From JAUIET01 sp045105115 (lineage in GTDB: Bacteria; Pseudomonadota; Gammaproteobacteria; Pseudomonadales; JAUIET01): a stretch of DNA of 64,000 nt. Shown here piece by piece: positions 60,611 to 64,000 of this stretch; position 1 is the stretch's first letter; every line of letters starts with the position of its first letter. The DNA is taken from assembly GCA_045105115.1 (NCBI GenBank), contig JBGCDE010000054.1, positions 54,873-118,872 on the forward strand, written 5' to 3'. Under the pieces are notes generated by a model. It did no database searches, was not told the origin of the DNA, and was given only the letters and a program-made list of their open reading frames with translations. A program made the position numbers and the translations under genes.

Positions 60611-60941
60611 GTGTTTTTCCTATTGTCGATTTGAGGTACGCAGCGGTGTGAGCAATCGACTGCGTCCAGAATCGGTAATGTACTTGAACTGTCATAAACA
60701 GAGTACTCTAAATTATAGAGTATATGGCAGTCAAGAAATACGAATAGATAAGCGCATCTAAATTAGTTATCGCTTGTTAATTTGGGAACACGTCCTGATC
60801 TTGAACCATTTGTACCGGAGGCTTACGGTAGTTGTTCGGAATGATACACAATATTGCGGTTCACCCTATTGTCAGTTCTCAATACACTAACCATACTGTA
60901 AATGAACCATTGCAACAGATCTCAGAAGTACGCCAACGCAA
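60611..60941. other. Divergent intergenic region with AT-rich operator
   Basis: A 331-bp gap between the membrane-protein operon and the endonuclease/phosphatase-fold gene. It contains the palindrome called separately. Otherwise I see no ORF with a ribosome site, no RNA gene and no terminator. The right-hand half (60770-60941) has no clear promoter. Confidence 0.5.
60704..60722. promoter_or_regulatory. Palindromic operator with a central -10 box
   Basis: TACTCTA (60704-60710), AATTA spacer, TAGAGTA (60716-60722): perfect 7-bp inverted repeat. On the minus strand its centre reads TATAAT, so a repressor bound here would cover the -10 of the 60610 operon. No good -35 lies 17 bp upstream. The winged-helix protein encoded in that operon is the natural candidate ligand. 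Confidence 0.5.
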
Positions 60942-61688
60942 ATGCTAAGACCCGCACTTGACCCCGAAAACATTCGTCTGCTGAATTGGAATATAGCCAA
61001 AGGCAAACATAAAGGTTGGCAGCACGATTTTAGTAACTTGTGTGAGACGGTTGATATCGCTTTATTGCAAGAGGCCAAACTTGAATACAACATGCCGTCT
61101 CTGTTCGGTGAAGAATGTTGCTGGTCTTTTGCGCCAGGCTTTACTCGCCCTGACCACAGCACAGGTGTCATGACGCTTTCGGCGGCACAAACCGAGAACA
61201 GCAGTTTACACAGTCATCGCGAACCCTGGACCCGCATTCCCAAAGCGGCCTTGATTTCAGAATATAAGTTACTCGATATTGAGCTTAACTTGATGGTCGC
61301 CAATGTGCACGCTATCAACTTCACCGCTGGCGTACGTAGTTTTAAACGGCAATTGTATTCCTTGCTCGACGAGTTGTTGCATCATCACGGGCCCATCATC
61401 TTTGCCGGTGATTTCAATACCTGGCGCAGAAAGCGCTTGTCGGTGGTAGACGATATTATTCAGATTCTGGGTTTGGAAGCAGTGCACTTCCCTTTCGATT
61501 GCCGCAAGCAGGCGTTTGGTATGGCGCTGGATCATGTATTCGTGCGCGGCCTTCGAGGTAAAACGTCCAGTGTTGAGGCCGTATACAGTTCAGACCACAA
61601 CCCAATGATTGTTGACCTCACACTTATCCCGAAGCTTGCTCGGCAAACACCTGCTTCATTAACCTCGGCGATTACAGCCAATTTGTAG
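60942..61688 (+). CDS. Endonuclease/exonuclease/phosphatase family protein
   Basis: 248 residues with the EEP metal-phosphoesterase fold. Motifs in order: LLNWNIAKG (Asn near the N-terminus), LLQEAKLE (metal Glu), VANVHAINF, IIFAGDFNTWRRKR (GDFN), ALDHVFVRGL, and the catalytic SSDHNPMIVDLTL. No signal peptide. It could cleave nucleic acids, phosphoinositide-like lipids or other phosphodiesters. The ATG has no strong ribosome site, but the frame opens just before the first strand. Confidence 0.87.
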   Translation: MLRPALDPENIRLLNWNIAKGKHKGWQHDFSNLCETVDIALLQEAKLEYNMPSLFGEECCWSFAPGFTRPDHSTGVMTLSAAQTENSSLHSHREPWTRIPKAALISEYKLLDIELNLMVANVHAINFTAGVRSFKRQLYSLLDELLHHHGPIIFAGDFNTWRRKRLSVVDDIIQILGLEAVHFPFDCRKQAFGMALDHVFVRGLRGKTSSVEAVYSSDHNPMIVDLTLIPKLARQTPASLTSAITANL

Positions 61689-61718
61689 TGATAGAGCTTT
61701 CGGTCGAAGGAGGGCGGA

Positions 61719-63101
61719 TCAAAGGTCGAAGACTCGACCCCGATTGAGAATATTGTTTGGATCCAAACACCGTTTCAGCTCTCGCATTGTGTTTATTTCG
61801 GCTTCACTTCGGGTCAGTGCCAAATACGGCTTCTTGTTCATACCTATTCCATGCTCAGCCGTGACAGTAGCGCCATAGGCTGCAGAAATTCGGTATACAT
61901 CGGCGTATATTTTTTTCTTATCCGCATAGTCGCCTGTGCTAGCGCACAAGTGCAGGTTTCCGTCACCCAAATGGCCAAAAACGATCAAGGTGAGCTTGTC
62001 GTAGTTAGCGTTAAGCTCTTGCTCAACACGGCCAACAAATTCTTCCATGTGTTTAATGGGTACGCCAATGTCGAAATTGGCTAGTGGCGCTAACAGACCG
62101 AGTATATCTGCTATAGAGTCACGGATATTCCAGAAGTCTGCACTCTCGCGTTCCGACTGCGCGAGCACCACGTCTGAGATGAGACCCTGTTCCATAAAAT
62201 TCGATAGTTGTTCCAAACAATGCTCGGCGGCATACTCGCTACCATCGCTTTCTATTTCGATAAGCACATAATAAGCGTGGGTTGACTGCAAAGGATCGCG
62301 TGTGTACTCAACGTTTTCCATTGCATAGCGATAGAAACTTGACCACATTACTTCGAAAGAACTAACGCTACCGAAACTGGCCTGAGACTGCTGTAAAAGT
62401 GTAACCACTGAATCAAAGGTTTCGCACCCGCATAAGGCGGTTTGCCGACCGCGTGTTTTAGGATGTAGGCGCAACACGCATTGGGTGATAATTCCAAGGC
62501 TGCCTTCAGTACCAATGAACAGATGCTTTAAGTCGTATCCTGCATTATTTTTCAGCATCTGGTTCATAGCGCTAAGCACAGTGCCGTCCGCTTTTACCGC
62601 CTCAAGACCAAGTACTTGTTCCCTGGCCATGCCGTACTTGATGACTTGATTGCCGCCTGCATTGGTGGCGACATTGCCGCCAATGCTGCAGTTTCCCCGC
62701 GCGCCCAGATCCAGTGTCAGCTTGAAGCCGGCTGCGTCAGCGGCTTCCTGAATTTCTTGCAAAGGTGTACCGGCTTTGACGGTGATGGTTTGACCTTTTT
62801 TATCCAGTTCAACAATACCGCGCATTTTGCTTAAGGAAATAGCAACTTCACCAGCGTGAGGAGTAGCCCCACCCGATAAGCCGGTTAGGCCGCCTTGAGT
62901 CACAACCGGCTGTTGTAGCGAATTACAAGTGTTCAGGATAATAGAAAGCTGTTCAGTGGTTTCTGGCCTGAGCACTATTTCCGGTGTTACTGGCGATTCC
63001 TTAGTCCAGTCAGACGCATAGCTTTGCAGGCTATCCGGGTCGCTGACAATGTCGAGTTCGGGCAGAATCGAGTTAAGGGTTTCTTTTAATGCTGAAGTCA
63101 T
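61719..63101 (-). CDS. FAD-linked oxidase (GlcD/D-lactate dehydrogenase-like)
   Basis: 460 residues. FAD-binding PCMH domain with VTQGGLTGLSGGATPHAGEVAISLSKM and the flavin-site segment GNCSIGGNVATNAGGNQVIKYGMAREQVLGLEAV. C-terminal cap and FAD-oxidase_C with VFGHLGDGNLHLC and TAEHGIGMNKKPYL, which carry substrate and metal His residues. It oxidises a 2-hydroxy acid such as D-lactate, D-2-hydroxyglutarate or glycolate. The ATG at 63101 overlaps the stop of the DAHP synthase gene in ATGA, so the two are coupled; the 10-codon upstream extension lies in that gene. Confidence 0.9.
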   Translation of the reverse strand: MTSALKETLNSILPELDIVSDPDSLQSYASDWTKESPVTPEIVLRPETTEQLSIILNTCNSLQQPVVTQGGLTGLSGGATPHAGEVAISLSKMRGIVELDKKGQTITVKAGTPLQEIQEAADAAGFKLTLDLGARGNCSIGGNVATNAGGNQVIKYGMAREQVLGLEAVKADGTVLSAMNQMLKNNAGYDLKHLFIGTEGSLGIITQCVLRLHPKTRGRQTALCGCETFDSVVTLLQQSQASFGSVSSFEVMWSSFYRYAMENVEYTRDPLQSTHAYYVLIEIESDGSEYAAEHCLEQLSNFMEQGLISDVVLAQSERESADFWNIRDSIADILGLLAPLANFDIGVPIKHMEEFVGRVEQELNANYDKLTLIVFGHLGDGNLHLCASTGDYADKKKIYADVYRISAAYGATVTAEHGIGMNKKPYLALTRSEAEINTMRELKRCLDPNNILNRGRVFDL

Positions 63102-64000
63102 TGCCCGTTCTTCATGAGGTCGGCTACGCAAAACGCGAGTTCGAGCACCTGATTGGCATTAAGCCGCGGGTCGCATTGCGTATGGTATCGCTCTGCCAGA
63201 TCATCATCAGAAATTTGATACGCTCCACCGGTGCATTCGGTGACATGCTGGCCGGTCATCTCCAGGTGAATTCCGCCCGGATGTGCACCGTGCGATTGCA
63301 ACACCTCAAAGAAAGATCGAATTTCCGAGAGTATTTTGTCAAATGAACGTGTTTTATAACCACTGGTGGCCTTATGCGTATTTCCATGCATGGGGTCACA
63401 TGACCACACTACCTGCCGACCTTCTCGTTGAATGGCGTCAACCAACTTGGGCAGCTCAGCTTCTACCTGGTCTGCGCCCATTCGTGCAATTAGAGTTAAG
63501 CGGCCCGCGTCATTTTCAGGGTTCAAGGCATCACATAAGCCGAGTAAATCATCGGCCGACGCGGTGGGACCCAGTTTTACACCGATCGGATTGTGCAGCC
63601 CTTTAAAAAATTCAACATGAGCGCCATCGAGCTGGCGAGTGCGCTCGCCAATCCACAACATATGGGCCGAGCAGGCGTATTGCATGCCGGTCAGGCTATC
63701 TGTTCGAACCAGCGCTTGCTCGTAATTCAATAGCAGTGCTTCGTGAGAGGTATACAGCGTGGTTTCCCGCAGGGTTGGCATGGTGTCACCGGTAATGCCC
63801 AGTACTTCCATAAATTGCAACGCTTCCTGAATTCTGCGCGCCATCTGCTCATAACGCCCGCGCAAGGGGCTGCTTTCTACAAAACCCAGATTCCACTTAT
63901 TAATCTCATGCAAGTCAGCAAGCCCGCCGCTGGCAAAGGCCCGCAAGAGATTTAGAGTAGCCGTTGATTGATGGTAGCCCTGCACCAGTCGTTGCGGGTC
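63098..64000 (-). CDS. Class II DAHP synthase, C-terminal part (runs off the right edge)
   Basis: The last 300 residues of a type II (plant/actinobacterial-like) 3-deoxy-D-arabino-heptulosonate 7-phosphate synthase. The frame continues past 64000. Hallmarks are QGYHQSTATLNLLRAFASGGLADLHEINKWNLGF, LLNYEQALVRTDSLTGMQYACSAHMLWIGERTRQLDGAHVEFFKGLHNPIGVKLGP, RMGADQVEAELPKL, WSCDPMHGNT and GGIHLEMTGQHVTECTGGA. It makes the first committed intermediate of the shikimate pathway from phosphoenolpyruvate and erythrose 4-phosphate. The regulatory N-terminus is not visible. Confidence 0.93.
   Translation of the reverse strand, partial: DPQRLVQGYHQSTATLNLLRAFASGGLADLHEINKWNLGFVESSPLRGRYEQMARRIQEALQFMEVLGITGDTMPTLRETTLYTSHEALLLNYEQALVRTDSLTGMQYACSAHMLWIGERTRQLDGAHVEFFKGLHNPIGVKLGPTASADDLLGLCDALNPENDAGRLTLIARMGADQVEAELPKLVDAIQREGRQVVWSCDPMHGNTHKATSGYKTRSFDKILSEIRSFFEVLQSHGAHPGGIHLEMTGQHVTECTGGAYQISDDDLAERYHTQCDPRLNANQVLELAFCVADLMKNGQ

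Noticed and set aside
1..64000. tRNA, rRNA, tmRNA genes or CRISPR arrays
   Set aside because: I checked the intergenic gaps for cloverleaf sequences and spaced repeats and saw none; the gaps are mostly too short.

Overview
The window is bacterial chromosome with the gene content and order of a gammaproteobacterium, probably marine. Evidence for this is the rplU-rpmA-obgE-proB block, the rsfS-rlmH-mrdA-rodA-mltB-rlpA-dacA-ybeD-lipB cell-wall operon, holA-lptE-leuS, lnt-corC-ybeY-ybeZ-miaB, RapA, and DUF1820 and DUF1631 proteins. GC content is moderate, near 50% by eye. A PrsK/PrsR pair places it among lineages with XrtA/PEP-CTERM exopolysaccharide systems. I cannot name a genus.

Layout. 1-7.9 kb is an accessory surface-polysaccharide region: the start of an AMP-dependent acyl ligase running off the left edge, a GNAT acyltransferase, a methyltransferase, a membrane GT2 glycosyltransferase, a cytoplasmic NodB-type deacetylase, and the prsR/prsK two-component system. 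8-12.6 kb holds two large tandem DUF1631 paralogues. 12.7-38.6 kb is a dense housekeeping core: quinone side chain, ribosomal proteins, Obg, proline and NAD synthesis, peptidoglycan elongation, lipoate, LPS assembly, tRNA charging and modification, lipoprotein acylation and ribosome maturation. 38.6-40.6 kb carries a third, shorter DUF1631 gene overlapping a stand-alone PilZ gene. 40.8-46 kb has a Lon protease with a heat-shock-like promoter, a small peptide ORF with a terminator, and an MFS and a TauE/SafE transporter. 46.2-64 kb is mixed accessory and housekeeping: an ABC exporter, two alpha/beta hydrolases, Ada, an SLC13 permease with RCK domains, a B12-binding radical SAM protein, RapA, a nitroreductase, a small regulator operon, an endonuclease/phosphatase-fold protein, and a flavoprotein coupled to a class II DAHP synthase that runs off the right edge.

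The most unusual signal is a pair of long structured repeats, 21006-21173 and 46022-46181. Each has 30-bp arms around a nearly invariant core. The arms differ between the copies at 11 positions, 9 of them two-sided compensatory changes. Every non-Watson-Crick pair in the arms is a G-U wobble when read as plus-strand RNA. Both copies lie downstream of plus-strand genes. This is what a selected RNA structure looks like, rather than an insertion sequence.

Other points of interest: three DUF1631 paralogues, one with its PilZ-like tail replaced by a separate translationally overlapping PilZ gene; a short upstream ORF over the lon start codon; an attenuator-like leader before the MFS gene; a palindrome with a -10 hexamer at its centre before a regulator operon; and a small protein with a SutA-like motif. 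I saw no tRNA, rRNA, insertion sequence, prophage or CRISPR array.
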